Part shown: piece by piece, positions 23,038 to 35,822 of the stretch
Layout of the letters: every line of letters starts with the position of its first letter
How positions within the stretch are numbered: position 1 is the stretch's first letter
NCBI RefSeq assembly: GCF_034190915.1
Contig: NW_026947545.1
Span: 3,410,001 to 3,474,000, forward strand
Reading direction: 5' to 3'
DNA: 64,000 nucleotides
Source of the DNA: Cavia porcellus
Taxonomy: Eukaryota > Chordata > Mammalia > Rodentia > Caviidae
The notes under the pieces: model-generated
Database searches by the model: none
The model's input: only the letters and a program-made list of their open reading frames with translations
What the model was told of the DNA's origin: nothing
Translations under genes and position numbers: made by a program

Positions 23038-26000
23038 GAAAAACATCACGGGGTGGTGTAAATCGGAGTGTCTTAATTAGCATAGGCAGTGAGTGTCAAT
23101 GTAGGATGGAGAAAAGCACCGCGCGGTGGTCAGCACGGGGAGGTCAGGATACATGCAGTGGCAATGTAGGATAGGTTTCTGAAAAACATCGCGGGGTGGT
23201 GCGCATTGTATGGGTGTGTTTTACATTATATTCACTAGTAGGAGTGAGAAAAACATCACGGGGTGGTGCGCATTGTATGGGTGTGTGTTACATTACATTC
23301 ACTAGCAGGTGTGAAAAAACATCACGGGGTGGTGTGAATCGGAGGGTCTGAATTAGGATAGGCAGTGAGTGGCAATGTCGGATGGAGAAAAGCACCGCGG
23401 GTGGTCAGCATGGAGAGGTCAGGGAACATGCTGTTGCAATGTAGGATAGGTTTCTGAAAAACATCGCGAGTAGGTGCACATTGTATAGGTGTGTGTTACA
23501 TTACATTCACTAGTAGGAGTGAGAAAAACATCACGGGGTGTGTGCATTGTATGGGTGTGTGTTACATTACATTCACTAGTAGGAGTGAGAAAAACATCAC
23601 GGGGTGGTGCCCATTGTATGGGTTTGTGTTACATTACATTCACTAGTAGGAGTGAGAAAAACATCACGGGGTGGTGCGCATTTTATGGGTGTGTGTTACA
23701 TTACATTCACTAGTAGGAGTGAGAAAAACATCACGGGGTGGTGCACATTGTATGGGTGTGTGTTACATTACATTCACTAGTAGGAGTGAGAAAAATATCA
23801 CGTGGTGGTGCGCATTGTATGGGTGTGTGTTACATTACATTCACTAGGAGGAGTGAGAAAAACATCACGGGGTGGTGTGAATCGGAGGGTTTGTATTAGG
23901 ATAGGCAGTGAGTGGCAATGTAGGATGGAGAAAAGCACCGTGGAGTGGGCAGCATGGGGAGGTCAGGGAACATGCAGTGGCAATGTAGGATAGGTTTCTG
24001 AAAAACATCGCGGGGTGGTGCGCATTGTATGGGTGTGTGTTACATTACATTCACTAGTAGGAGTGAGAAAAACATCGCGGGTGGTGCGCATTGTATGGGT
24101 GTGTGTTACATTACATTCACTAGTAGGAGTGAGAAAAACATCACGGGGGTGGTGTGAATCGGGGGGTCTGAATTAGGATAGGCAGTGCGTGGCAATGTAG
24201 GATGGAGAAAAGCACCACGGGGTGGTCAGCATGGGGAGGTCAGGGAACATGCAGTGGCAATGTAGGATAGGGTTCTGAAAAACATCGCGGGGTGGTGCGC
24301 ATTGTATGGGTGTGTGTTACATTACATTCACTAGTAGCAGTGAGAAAAACATCACGGGGTGGTGCGCATTGTATGGGTGTGTGTTACATTACATTCACTA
24401 GTAGCAGTGAGAAAAACATCACGGGGTGGTGCGCATTGTATGGGTGTGTGTTACATTACATTCACTAGTAGGAGTGAGAAAAACATCACGGGGTGGTGCT
24501 CATTGTATGGGTGTGTGTTACATTACATTCACTAATAGGAGTGAGAAAAACATCACGGGGTGGTGCGCATTGTATGGGTGTGTGTTACATTACATTCACT
24601 AGTAGGAGTGAGAAAAACATCACGGGGTGGTGAGCATTGTATGGGTGTGTGTTACATTACCTTCACTAGTAGGAGTGAGAAAAACATCACGGGGTGGTGG
24701 GCATTGTATGGGTGTGTGTTACATTACATTCACTAGTAGCAGTGAGAAAAACATCACGGGGTGGTGCGCATTGTATGGGTGTGTGTTACATTACATTCAC
24801 TAGTAGGAGTGAGAAAAACATCACGGTGTGGTGCGCATTGTATGGGTGTGTGTTACATTACATTCACTAGTAGGAGTGAGAAAAACATCATGGGGTGGTG
24901 TGCATTGTATGGGTGTGTGTTACATTACATTTACTAGTAACAGTTATAAAAACAGCACGTGGTGGTGTGCATTGTATGGGTGTGTGTTACATTAGATTCA
25001 CTAGTAGGAGTGAGAAAAACATCACGGGGTGGTGCGCATTGTATGGGTGTGTATTACATTACATTCACTAGTAGGAGTGAGAAAAACCTCGCGGGGTGGT
25101 GCGCATTGTATGGGTGTGTGTTACATTACATTCACTAATAGGAGTGAGAAAAACGTCACGGGGTGGTGCGCATTGTATGGGTGTGTGTTACATTACATTC
25201 ACTAGTAGGAGTGAGAAAAACATCACGGCGTGGTGCGCATTGTGTGGGTGTGTGTTACATTACATTCAGTAGTAGGAGTGAGAAAAACATCGCGGGGTGG
25301 TGCACATAGTATGGTTGTGTGTTTCATTACATTCACTAGTAGGAGTGAGAAAAACATCAAGGGGTGGTGTGAATCGAAGGGTCTGAATTAGGATAGGCAG
25401 TGAGCGGCAATGTAGGAGGGAGAAAAGCACCGCGGGGTGGTCAGCATCGGGAGGTCAGGGAACATGCAGTGGCAATGTAGGATAGGTTTCTGAAAAACAT
25501 CGCGGGGTGGTGCGCATTGTATGAGTGTGTGTTACATTAGATTCACTAGTAGCAGTGAGAGAAACATCACGGGGTGGTGCGCATTGTATGGGTGTGTGTT
25601 ACATTACATTCACTAATAGGAGTGAGAGAAACATCACGGGGTGGTGCGCATTGTATGGGTGTGTGTCACATTACATTCACTAGTAGGAGTGAGAAAATCA
25701 TCACGGGGTGGTGTGAATCGGAGGGTCTGAGTTTGAATAGGCAGTGAGTGGCAATGTAGGATGGAGAAAAGCATCGCGGGGTGGTCAGGATGGGGAGGTC
25801 AGGGAACATGCAGTGGCAATGTAGGATAGGTTTCTGAAAAACATCGCGGGGTGGTGCGCATTGTATGGGTGTGTGTTACATTACATTCACTAGTAGGATT
25901 GAGAAAAACATCACGGGGTGGTGCGCATTGTATGGGTGTGTGTTATATTACATTCACTAGTAGGAGTGAGAAAAACATCACGGGGAGGTGCGCATTGTAT

Positions 26001-26456
26001 GGGTGTGTGTTACATTACATTCACTAGTAGGAGTGAGAAAAACATCACGGGGTGGTGCGCATTGTATGGGTGTGTGTTTCATTAGATTCACTAGTAGCGG
26101 TGAGAAAAACAACATGGGGTGGTGTGAATCAGAGTGTCTGAATTAGGATAGGCAGTGAGTGGCAATGTAGGATGGAGAAAAGCACCGCGGGGTGGTCAGC
26201 ATGGGGAGGTCAGGGAACATGCAGTGGTAATGTAGGATAGGTTTCTGAAAAACATCGCGGGGTGGTGCGCATTGTATGGGTGTGTGTTACATTACATTCA
26301 CTAGTAGGAGTGAGAAAAACATCACGGGGTGGTGTGAATCGGGGGGTCTGAATTAGGATAGGCAGTGCGTGGCAATGTAGGATGGAGAAAAGCACCACGG
26401 GGTGGTCAGCATGGGGAGGTCAGGGAACATGCAGTGGCAATGTAGGATAGGTTTCT
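23038..26456 (+). repeat. Super-unit copy 2 (~3.4 kb)
   Basis: The order is a at 23038, 2 A, module at 23315, 6 A, module at 23857, 2 A, b at 24133, 16 A, e at 25349, 3 A, c at 25693 (ctgagtttgaatagg, gcatcgcgggg, tcaggatgg), 4 A, d at 26104, 1 A, then a second b at 26314 where other copies have g. B at 23315 is 72 bp, C at 23387 is 69 bp and B at 24133 is 74 bp, from one-base changes in homopolymers. A divergent cagttat unit sits at 24937. No gene is visible. Confidence 0.85.
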
Positions 26457-29439
26457 GAAAAACATCGCGGGGTGGTGCGCATTGTATGGGTGTGTGTTAC
26501 ATTACATTCACTAGTAGGAGTGAGAAAAACATCACGGGGTGGTGCGCATTGTATGGGTGTGTGTTACATTACATTCACTAGTAGGAGTGAGAAAAACATC
26601 ACGGGGTGGTGCGCATTTTATGGGTGTGTGTTACATTACATTCACTAGTAGGAGTGAGAAAAACATCACGGGGTGGTGCGCATTGTATGGGTGTGTGTTA
26701 CATTAGATTCACTAGTAGGAGTGAGAAAAACATCACGGGGTGGTGCGCATTGTATGGGTGTGTGTTACATTCACTAGTAGGAGTGAGAAAAACATAACGG
26801 GGTGGTGTGCATTGTATGGGTGTGTGTTACATTCACTAGTAGCAGTGAGAAAAACATCACAGGGTGGTGCGCATTGTATGGGTGTGTGTTACATTACATT
26901 CGCTAGTAGGAGTGAGAAAAACATCACGGCGTGGTGCGCATTGTATGGGTGTGTGTTACATTACATTCACTAGTAGGAGTGAGAAAAACATCACGGGGTG
27001 GTGCTCATTGTATGGGTGTGTGTTACATTACATTCACTAATAGGAGTGAGAAAAACATCACGGGGTGGTGCGCATTGTATGGGTGTGTGTTACATTACAT
27101 TCACTAGTAGGAGTGAGAAAAACATCACGGGGTGGTGCGCATTGTATGGGTGTGTGTTACATTACCTTCACTAGTAGGAGTGAGAAAAACATCACGGGGT
27201 GGTGGGCATTGTATGGGTGTGTGTTACATTACATTCACTAGTAGCAGTGAGAAAAACATCACGGGGTGGTGCGCATTGTATGGGTGTGTGTTACATTACA
27301 TTCACTAGTAGGAGTGAGAAAAACATCACGGTGTGGTGCGCATTGTATGGGTGTGTGTTACATTACATTCACTAGTAGGAGTGAGAAAAACATCATGGGG
27401 TGGTGTGCATTGTATGGGTGTGTGTTACATTACATTTACTAGTAACAGTTATAAAAACAGCACGTGGTGGTGTGCATTGTATGGGTGTGTGTTACATTAG
27501 ATTCACTAGTAGGAGTGACAAAAACATCACGGGGTGGTGCGCATTGTATGGGTGTGTATTACATTACATTCACTAGTAGGAGTGAGAAAAACCTCGCGGG
27601 GTGGTGCGCATTGTATGGGTGTGTGTTACATTACATTCACTAATAGGAGTGAGAAAAACATCACGGGGTGGTGCGCATTGTATGGGTGTGTGTTACATTA
27701 CATTCACTAGTAGGAGTGAGAAAAACATCACGGCGTGGTGCGCATTGTGTGGGTGTGTGTTACATTACATTCAGTAGTAGGAGTGAGAAAAACATCGCGG
27801 GGTGGTGCACATAGTATGGTTGTGTGTTTCATTACATTCACTAGTAGGAGTGAGAAAAACATCAAGGGGTGGTGTGAATCGAAGGGTCTGAATTAGGATA
27901 GGCAGTGAGCGGCAATGTAGGAGGGAGAAAAGCACCGCGGGGTGGTCAGCATCGGGAGGTCAGGGAACATTCAGTGGCAATGTAGGATAGGTTTCTGAAA
28001 AACATCGCGGGGTGGTGCGCATTGTATGAGTGTGTGTTACATTAGATTCACTAGTAGCAGTGAGAGAAACATCACGGGGTGGTGCGCATTGTATGGGTGT
28101 GTGTTACATTACATTCACTAATAGGAGTGAGAGAAACATCACGGGGTGGTGCGCATTGTATGGGTGTGTGTCACATTACATTCACTAGTAGGAGTGAGAA
28201 AATCATCACGGGGTGGTGTGAATCGGAGGGTCTGAGTTTGAATAGGCAGTGAGTGGCAATGTAGGATGGAGAAAAGCATCGCGGGGTGGTCAGGATGGGG
28301 AGGTCAGGGAACATGCAGTGGCAATGTAGGATAGGTTTCTGAAAAACATCGCGGGGTGGTGCGCATTGTATGGGTGTGTGTTACATTACATTCACTAGTA
28401 GGATTGAGAAAAACATCACGGGGTGGTGCGCATTGTATGGGTGTGTGTTATATTACATTCACTAGTAGGAGTGAGAAAAACATCACGGGGAGGTGCGCAT
28501 TGTATGGGTGTGTGTTACATTACATTCACTAGTAGGAGTGAGAAAAACATCACGGGGTGGTGCGCATTGTATGGGTGTGTGTTTCATTAGATTCACTAGT
28601 AGCGGTGAGAAAAACAACATGGGGTGGTGTGAATCAGAGTGTCTGAATTAGGATAGGCAGTGAGTGGCAATGTAGGATGGAGAAAAGCACCGCGGGGTGG
28701 TCAGCATGGGGAGGTCAGGGAACATGCAGTGGTAATGTAGGATAGGTTTCTGAAAAACATCGCGGGGTGGTGCGCATTGTATGAGTGTGTGTTACATTAG
28801 ATTCACTAGTAGCAGTGAGAGAAACATCACGGGGTGGTGCGCATTGTATGGGTGTGTGTTACATTACATTCACTAATAGGAGTGAGAGAAACATCACGGG
28901 GTGGTGCGCATTGTATGGGTGTGTGTCACATTACATTCACTAGTAGGAGTGAGAAAATCATCACGGGGTGGTGTGAATCGGAGGGTCTGAGTTTGAATAG
29001 GCAGTGAGTGGCAATGTAGGATGGAGAAAAGCATCGCGGGGTGGTCAGGATGGGGAGGTCAGGGAACATGCAGTGGCAATGTAGGATAGGTTTCTGAAAA
29101 ACATCGCGGGGTGGTGCGCATTGTATGGGTGTGTGTTACATTACATTCACTAGTAGGATTGAGAAAAACATCACGGGGTGGTGCGCATTGTATGGGTGTG
29201 TGTTATATTACATTCACTAGTAGGAGTGAGAAAAACATCACGGGGAGGTGCGCATTGTATGGGTGTGTGTTACATTACATTCACTAGTAGGAGTGAGAAA
29301 AACATCACGGGGTGGTGTGAATCGGGGGGTCTGAATTAGGATAGGCAGTGCGTGGCAATGTAGGATGCAGAAAAGCACCACGGGGTGGTCAGCATGGGGA
29401 GGTCAGGGAACATGCAGTGGCAATGTAGGATAGGTTTCT
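26457..29439 (+). repeat. 6.38-kb duplication, copy 1, short half (2,983 bp)
   Basis: It starts with a 21-unit A run (26457-27853) and continues e at 27854, 3 A, c at 28198, 4 A, d at 28609, 3 A, c at 28953, 3 A, b at 29297. The 21-unit run holds two 62-bp A units near 26,768 and 26,832 and a cagttat unit at 27442. Compared with the long half, a j-family B-C module and neighbouring A units (416 bp net) are absent. The b module here has gatgcagaaaagc, shared with 35680 but not with 32696 or 39079. No gene is visible. Confidence 0.88.
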
Positions 29440-32400
29440 GAAAAACATCGCGGGGTGGTGCGCATTGTATGGGTGTGTGTTACATTACATTCACTAGTAG
29501 GAGTGAGAAAAACATCACGGGGTGGTGCGCATTGTATGGGTGTGTGTTACATTACATTCACTAGTAGGAGTGAGAAAAACATCACGGTGTGGTGCGCATT
29601 TTATGGGTGTGTGTTACATTACATTCACTAGTAGGAGTGAGAAAAACATCACGGGGTGGTGCGCATTGTATGGGTGTGTGTTACATTAGATTCACTAGTA
29701 GGAGTGAGAAAAACATCACGGGGTGGTGCGCATTGTATGGGTGTGTGTTACATTCACTAGTAGGAGTGAGAAAAACATAACGGGGTGGTGTGCATTGTAT
29801 GGGTGTGTGTTACATTACATTCACTAGTAGCAGTGAGAAAAACATCACGGGGTGGTGCGCATTGTATGGGTGTGTGTTACATTACATTCGCTAGTAGGAG
29901 TGAGAAAAACATCACGGCGTGGTGCGCATTGTGTGGGTGTGTGTTACATTACATTCACTAGTAGGAATGAGAAAAACATCTCGGGGTGGTGCACATTGTA
30001 TGGTTGTGTGTTTCATTACATTCACTAGTAGGAGTGAGAAAAACATCAAGGGGTGGTGTGAATCGGAGTGTCTGAATTAGGATAGGCAGTGAGTGGCAAT
30101 GTAGGATGGAGAAAAGCACCGCGGAGTGGTCAGCATGGGGAGGTCAGGGAACATGAAGTGGCAATGTAGGATAGGTTTCTGAAAAACATCGCGGGGTGGT
30201 GCGCATTGTATGGGTGTGTGTTACATTACTTTCACTAGTAGGAGTGAGAAAAACATCACGGGGTGGTGCGCATTGTATGGGTGTGTGTTACATTACATTC
30301 ACTAGTAGGAGTGAGAAAAACATCACGGGGTGGTGCGCATTGTATGGGTGTGTGTTACATTACATTCACTAGTAGGAGTGAGAAAAACATCACGGGGTGG
30401 TGCTCATTGTATGGGTGTGTGTTACATTACATTCACTAATAGGAGTGAGAAAAACATCACGGGGTGGTGCGCATTGTATGGGTGTGTGTTACATTACATT
30501 CACTAGTAGGAGTGAGAAAAACATCACGGGGTGGTGCGCATTGTATGGGTGTGTGTTACATTACCTTCACTAGTAGGAGTGAGAAAAACATCACGGGGTG
30601 GTGGGCATTGTATGGGTGTGTGTTACATTACATTCACTAGTAGCAGTGAGAAAAACATCACGGGGTGGTGCGCATTGTATGGGTGTGTGTTACATTACAT
30701 TCACTAGTAGGAGTGAGAAAAACATCACGTTGTGGTGCGCATTGTATGGGTGTGTGTTACATTACATTCACTAGTAGGAGTGAGAAAAACATCATGGGGT
30801 GGTGTGCATTGTATGGGTGTGTGTTACATTACATTTACTAGTAACAGTTATAAAAACAGCACGTGGTGGTGTGCATTGTATGGGTGTGTGTTACATTAGA
30901 TTCACTAGTAGGAGTGACAAAAACATCACGGGGTGGTGCGCATTGTATGGGTGTGTATTACATTACATTCACTAGTAGGAGTGAGAAAAACCTCGCGGGG
31001 TGGTGCGCATTGTATGGGTGTGTGTTACATTACATTCACTAATAGGAGTGAGAAAAACATCACGGGGTGGTGCGCATTGTATGGGTGTGTGTTACATTAC
31101 ATTCACTAGTAGGAGTGAGAAAAACATCACGGCGTGGTGCGCATTGTGTGGGTGTGTGTTACATTACATTCAGTAGTAGGAGTGAGAAAAACATCGCGGG
31201 GTGGTGCACATAGTATGGTTGTGTGTTTCATTACATTCACTAGTAGGAGTGAGAAAAACATCAAGGGGTGGTGTGAATCGAAGGGTCTGAATTAGGATAG
31301 GCAGTGAGCGGCAATGTAGGAGGGAGAAAAGCACCGCGGGGTGGTCAGCATCGGGAGGTCAGGGAACATTCAGTGGCAATGTAGGATAGGTTTCTGAAAA
31401 ACATCGCGGGGTGGTGCGCATTGTATGAGTGTGTGTTACATTAGATTCACTAGTAGCAGTGAGAGAAACATCACGGGGTGGTGCGCATTGTATGGGTGTG
31501 TGTTACATTACATTCACTAATAGGAGTGAGAGAAACATCACGGGGTGGTGCGCATTGTATGGGTGTGTGTCACATTACATTCACTAGTAGGAGTGAGAAA
31601 ATCATCACGGGGTGGTGTGAATCGGAGGGTCTGAGTTTGAATAGGCAGTGAGTGGCAATGTAGGATGGAGAAAAGCATCGCGGGGTGGTCAGGATGGGGA
31701 GGTCAGGGAACATGCAGTGGCAATGTAGGATAGGTTTCTGAAAAACATCGCGGGGTGGTGCGCATTGTATGGGTGTGTGTTACATTACATTCACTAGTAG
31801 GATTGAGAAAAACATCACGGGGTGGTGCGCATTGTATGGGTGTGTGTTATATTACATTCACTAGTAGGAGTGAGAAAAACATCACGGGGAGGTGCGCATT
31901 GTATGGGTGTGTGTTACATTACATTCACTAGTAGGAGTGAGAAAAACATCACGGGGTGGTGCGCATTGTATGGGTGTGTGTTTCATTAGATTCACTAGTA
32001 GCGGTGAGAAAAACAACATGGGGTGGTGTGAATCAGAGTGTCTGAATTAGGATAGGCAGTGAGTGGCAATGTAGGATGGAGAAAAGCACCGCGGGGTGGT
32101 CAGCATGGGGAGGTCAGGGAACATGCAGTGGTAATGTAGGATAGGTTTCTGAAAAACATCGCGGGGTGGTGCGCAATGTATGAGTGTGTGTTACATTAGA
32201 TTCACTAGTAGCAGTGAGAGAAACATCACGGGGTGGTGCGCATTGTATGGGTGTGTGTTACATTACATTCACTAATAGGAGTGAGAGAAACATCACGGGG
32301 TGGTGCGCATTGTATGGGTGTGTGTCACATTACATTCACTAGTAGGAGTGAGAAAATCATCACGGGGTGGTGTGAATCGGAGGGTCTGAGTTTGAATAGG

Positions 32401-32838
32401 CAGTGAGTGGCAATGTAGGATGGAGAAAAGCATCGCGGGGTGGTCAGGATGGGGAGGTCAGGGAACATGCAGTGGCAATGTAGGATAGGTTTCTGAAAAA
32501 CATCGCGGGGTGGTGCGCATTGTATGGGTGTGTGTTACATTACATTCACTAGTAGGATTGAGAAAAACATCACGGGGTGGTGCGCATTGTATGGGTGTGT
32601 GTTATATTACATTCACTAGTAGGAGTGAGAAAAACATCACGGGGAGGTGCGCATTGTATGGGTGTGTGTTACATTACATTCACTAGTAGGAGTGAGAAAA
32701 ACATCACGGGGTGGTGTGAATCGGGGGGTCTGAATTAGGATAGGCAGTGCGTGGCAATGTAGGATGGAGAAAAGCACCACGGGGTGGTCAGCATGGGGAG
32801 GTCAGGGAACATGCAGTGGCAATGTAGGATAGGTTTCT
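29440..32838 (+). repeat. 6.38-kb duplication, copy 1, long half (3,399 bp)
   Basis: The order is 9 A, j at 30038, 16 A, e at 31253, 3 A, c at 31597, 4 A, d at 32008, 3 A, c at 32352, 3 A, b at 32696. The variant gcgcaatgtatgag near 32,171 is shared with the matching half at 38,554 but not with the short halves. This shows that the 6.38-kb pair, not the ~3-kb half, was the last unit copied. A private change, cacgttgtgg near 30,727, arose after that copying. No gene is visible. Confidence 0.88.
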
Positions 32839-35822
32839 GAAAAACATCGCGGGGTGGTGCGCATTGTATGGGTGTGTGTTACATTACATTCACTAGTAGG
32901 AGTGAGAAAAACATCACGGGGTGGTGCGCATTGTATGGGTGTGTGTTACATTACATTCACTAGTAGGAGTGAGAAAAACATCACGGGGTGGTGCGCATTT
33001 TATGGGTGTGTGTTACATTACATTCACTAGTAGGAGTGAGAAAAACATCACGGGGTGGTGCGCATTGTATGGGTGTGTGTTACATTAGATTCACTAGTAG
33101 GAGTGAGAAAAACATCACGGGGTGGTGCGCATTGTATGGGTGTGTGTTACATTCACTAGTAGGAGTGAGAAAAACATAACGGGGTGGTGTGCATTGTATG
33201 GGTGTGTGTTACATTCACTAGTAGCAGTGAGAAAAACATCACAGGGTGGTGCGCATTGTATGGGTGTGTGTTACATTACATTCGCTAGTAGGAGTGAGAA
33301 AAACATCACGGCGTGGTGCGCATTGTATGGGTGTGTGTTACATTACATTCACTAGTAGGAGTGAGAAAAACATCACGGGGTGGTGCTCATTGTATGGGTG
33401 TGTGTTACATTACATTCACTAATAGGAGTGAGAAAAACATCACGGGGTGGTGCGCATTGTATGGGTGTGTGTTACATTACATTAAACTAGTAGGAGTGAG
33501 AAAAACATCACGGGGTGGTGCGCATTGTATGGGTGTGTGTTACATTACCTTCACTAGTAGGAGTGAGAAAAACATCACGGGGTGGTGGGCATTGTATGGG
33601 TGTGTGTTACATTACATTCACTAGTAGCAGTGAGAAAAACATCACGGGGTGGTGCGCATTGTATGGGTGTGTGTTACATTACATTCACTAGTAGGAGTGA
33701 GAAAAACATCACGGTGTGGTGCGCATTGTATGGGTGTGTGTTACATTACATTCACTAGTAGGAGTGAGAAAAACATCATGGGGTGGTGTGCATTGTATGG
33801 GTGTGTGTTACATTACATTTACTAGTAACAGTTATAAAAACAGCACGTGGTGGTGTGCATTGTATGGGTGTGTGTTACATTAGATTCACTAGTAGGAGTG
33901 ACAAAAACATCACGGGGTGGTGCGCATTGTATGGGTGTGTATTACATTACATTCACTAGTAGGAGTGAGAAAAACCTCGCGGGGTGGTGCGCATTGTATG
34001 GGTGTGTGTTACATTACATTCACTAATAGGAGTGAGAAAAACATCACGGGGTGGTGCGCATTGTATGGGTGTGTGTTACATTACATTCACTAGTAGGAGT
34101 GAGAAAAACATCACGGCGTGGTGCGCATTGTGTGGGTGTGTGTTACATTACATTCAGTAGTAGGAGTGAGAAAAACATCGCGGGGTGGTGCACATAGTAT
34201 GGTTGTGTGTTTCATTACATTCACTAGTAGGAGTGAGAAAAACATCAAGGGGTGGTGTGAATCGAAGGGTCTGAATTAGGATAGGCAGTGAGCGGCAATG
34301 TAGGAGGGAGAAAAGCACCGCGGGGTGGTCAGCATCGGGAGGTCAGGGAACATTCAGTGGCAATGTAGGATAGGTTTCTGAAAAACATCGCGGGGTGGTG
34401 CGCATTGTATGAGTGTGTGTTACATTAGATTCACTAGTAGCAGTGAGAGAAACATCACGGGGTGGTGCGCATTGTATGGGTGTGTGTTACATTACATTCA
34501 CTAATAGGAGTGAGAGAAACATCACGGGGTGGTGCGCATTGTATGGGTGTGTGTCACATTACATTCACTAGTAGGAGTGAGAAAATCATCACGGGGTGGT
34601 GTGAATCGGAGGGTCTGAGTTTGAATAGGCAGTGAGTGGCAATGTAGGATGGAGAAAAGCATCGCGGGGTGGTCAGGATGGGGAGGTCAGGGAACATGCA
34701 GTGGCAATGTAGGATAGGTTTCTGAAAAACATCGCGGGGTGGTGCGCATTGTATGGGTGTGTGTTACATTACATTCACTAGTAGGATTGAGAAAAACATC
34801 ACGGGGTGGTGCGCATTGTATGGGTGTGTGTTATATTACATTCACTAGTAGGAGTGAGAAAAACATCACGGGGAGGTGCGCATTGTATGGGTGTGTGTTA
34901 CATTACATTCACTAGTAGGAGTGAGAAAAACATCACGGGGTGGTGCGCATTGTATGGGTGTGTGTTTCATTAGATTCACTAGTAGCGGTGAGAAAAACAA
35001 CATGGGGTGGTGTGAATCAGAGTGTCTGAATTAGGATAGGCAGTGAGTGGCAATGTAGGATGGAGAAAAGCACCGCGGGGTGGTCAGCATGGGGAGGTCA
35101 GGGAACATGCAGTGGTAATGTAGGATAGGTTTCTGAAAAACATCGCGGGGTGGTGCGCATTGTATGAGTGTGTGTTACATTAGATTCACTAGTAGCAGTG
35201 AGAGAAACATCACGGGGTGGTGCGCATTGTATGGGTGTGTGTTACATTACATTCACTAATAGGAGTGAGAGAAACATCACGGGGTGGTGCGCATTGTATG
35301 GGTGTGTGTCACATTACATTCACTAGTAGGAGTGAGAAAATCATCACGGGGTGGTGTGAATCGGAGGGTCTGAGTTTGAATAGGCAGTGAGTGGCAATGT
35401 AGGATGGAGAAAAGCATCGCGGGGTGGTCAGGATGGGGAGGTCAGGGAACATGCAGTGGCAATGTAGGATAGGTTTCTGAAAAACATCGCGGGGTGGTGC
35501 GCATTGTATGGGTGTGTGTTACATTACATTCACTAGTAGGATTGAGAAAAACATCACGGGGTGGTGCGCATTGTATGGGTGTGTGTTATATTACATTCAC
35601 TAGTAGGAGTGAGAAAAACATCACGGGGAGGTGCGCATTGTATGGGTGTGTGTTACATTACATTCACTAGTAGGAGTGAGAAAAACATCACGGGGTGGTG
35701 TGAATCGGGGGGTCTGAATTAGGATAGGCAGTGCGTGGCAATGTAGGATGCAGAAAAGCACCACGGGGTGGTCAGCATGGGGAGGTCAGGGAACATGCAG
35801 TGGCAATGTAGGATAGGTTTCT
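32839..35822 (+). repeat. 6.38-kb duplication, copy 2, short half (2,984 bp)
   Basis: The order is a 21-unit A run (32839-34236), e at 34237, 3 A, c at 34581, 4 A, d at 34992, 3 A, c at 35336, 3 A, b at 35680. It mirrors 26457-29439 at an offset of 6,382-6,383 bp, including both 62-bp A units (near 33,149 and 33,213) and the cacagggtgg unit. One extra base (attaaactag near 33,483) makes it a single base longer. No gene is visible. Confidence 0.88.
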